Both the position numbers and the translations under genes were made by a program. Under the pieces are notes generated by a model. It saw only the letters and a list, made by a program, of their open reading frames with translations. It did not search any database and was not told the origin of the DNA. A DNA stretch of 64,000 bases from DASQZT01 sp963728965 (lineage in GTDB: Bacteria > Acidobacteriota > Terriglobia > Bryobacterales > Bryobacteraceae), in the NCBI GenBank assembly GCA_963728965.1, contig CAVSMH010000008.1, positions 62,001 through 126,000 of the forward strand, written 5' to 3'. Shown here piece after piece: positions 63,443-64,000 of this stretch. Every line of letters starts with the position of its first letter. Positions within the stretch are counted from its first letter, which is position 1.

Positions 63443-64000
63443 ATGAGCACTCGGAGCTTTCTGCTGGCCCTGATGACGGCGCTGGCCGCGCGCGCGGCCG
63501 GGCCGGATGGCGAGGCACTCTACAAGCAACGCTGTAGCGGTTGTCACGACGGCAAGCCGCAGGCGCGGATGCCGTCTCGCCAGGAACTGGCGGCCCAATC
63601 GCCGGAGTCGGTGTACCAGACCATGTTCGAAGGCTCGATGGCGCCGCAATCGGCGGGCCTGAGCGTGGAAGAGGGCCGGGCGATCGCACGGTTCGTCACC
63701 GGAAAGGAGTTCGTCGCGGGGGCGCCGGCGGCGGCCGGCCATTGTGGCGCGACGCCGGCCGCGTTGCAGGTGACCGGCACCGGTTGGAACGGGTGGGGCA
63801 ACGATCTGGCCAACACGCGTTACCAGCCCCGGCCCGGACTGACGGCGGGCGACGTGCCGAAGCTGAAAGTGAAATGGGCGTTCGGATTTGAGGGGGCCAC
63901 GGTACGCTCGGCCCAGCCAACTCTCGTCGGCGGCCGGGTGTTCGTGGGCAGCGCCAGCGGCACCGTCTATTCGCTCGACGCCGCCACCGGGTGCATCTAC
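63443..64000 (+). CDS. Cytochrome c / PQQ-type beta-propeller protein, 5' part
   Basis: 186 residues are visible before the window ends. Signal peptide (FLLALMTALAARAAG), then a class I cytochrome c domain with the haem motif YKQRCSGCHDG and a likely axial Met (FEGSMAPQSAGLS). After a short linker come WNGWGNDLANTRYQPRPGL and LVGGRVFVGSASGTVYSLDA, which are PQQ-enzyme-type propeller blades. Probably a periplasmic dehydrogenase or an electron-transfer propeller; whether it binds PQQ cannot be judged from this part. Confidence 0.8.
   Translation, partial: MSTRSFLLALMTALAARAAGPDGEALYKQRCSGCHDGKPQARMPSRQELAAQSPESVYQTMFEGSMAPQSAGLSVEEGRAIARFVTGKEFVAGAPAAAGHCGATPAALQVTGTGWNGWGNDLANTRYQPRPGLTAGDVPKLKVKWAFGFEGATVRSAQPTLVGGRVFVGSASGTVYSLDAATGCIY

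Noticed and set aside
1..64000. CRISPR arrays, tRNA/rRNA genes, riboswitches, toxin-antitoxin pairs, restriction systems
   Set aside because: Looked for regularly spaced repeats, cloverleaf-like GGTTCGAATC arms and known defence gene pairs; none could be supported by eye.

Overview
The window looks like chromosomal DNA of an acidobacterium close to Candidatus Solibacter (Bryobacterales). The strongest marker is the secreted protein at 38.5-40.1 kb, which ends in the Solibacter-type C-terminal domain (TIGR03437-like). The GC-rich sequence, a Gram-negative lipid A cluster, large exported beta-propeller proteins and several predicted secreted hydrolases and oxidoreductases agree with this. I see no rRNA, tRNA or CRISPR array.

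The window has two halves. From 1 to about 30 kb it is a graveyard of mobile elements and decayed genes. An IS1182-like element lies next to a frameshifted TPR gene. An IS91-type transposase with its tyrosine recombinase is split by an IS3-family element, which itself holds two inverted ISL3 copies with 8-bp target duplications. A pectin locus follows (KdgF-like cupin, dead GH28 polygalacturonase, tandem class II aldolase, PL22-like lyase), then nusB-ribH-enoyl-CoA hydratase and an alkaline phosphatase. Next, 17.3-25.0 kb holds a wrecked xanthine dehydrogenase/isoquinoline oxidoreductase-type cluster: two molybdopterin subunits, an FAD subunit, an XdhC-like factor and a chimeric remnant of the 2Fe-2S subunit. 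It is hit by an ISAzo13 element and a 137-bp MITE-like element and is cut by an IS1380 that is itself interrupted by an intact ISL3 copy. Two broken esterase/hydrolase genes close the region.

From 30 to 64 kb most genes are intact. Groups in order: an exported protein and a PilZ protein; a GT-C-like membrane protein; etfA-etfB; fabF-acpP; a HAF-repeat secreted protein; an envelope operon on the minus strand (fabZ-lpxA-lpxI-Gfo/Idh oxidoreductase-TonB-like); an M20 peptidase and a 1048-residue sortilin-like propeller; a dead TMTC-like gene; rimI-like; feoA-feoB; a DUF1080 protein; PIG-L deacetylase; SDR; esterase; M20 dipeptidase; a WxxGxW lipoprotein; an intact 2Fe-2S plus molybdopterin oxidoreductase pair (the living counterpart of the dead cluster); an NHL-repeat protein; and a cytochrome c/PQQ protein running off the end.

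I do not see a convincing new defence or biosynthetic system. The most unusual items are the nested insertion history that can be read to the base, the aldolase with one apparently dead domain, the Gfo/Idh gene inside a lipid A operon (possible GnnA-type 3-amino lipid A chemistry), and the wholesale decay of one molybdo-flavoenzyme operon while a paralogue stays intact.
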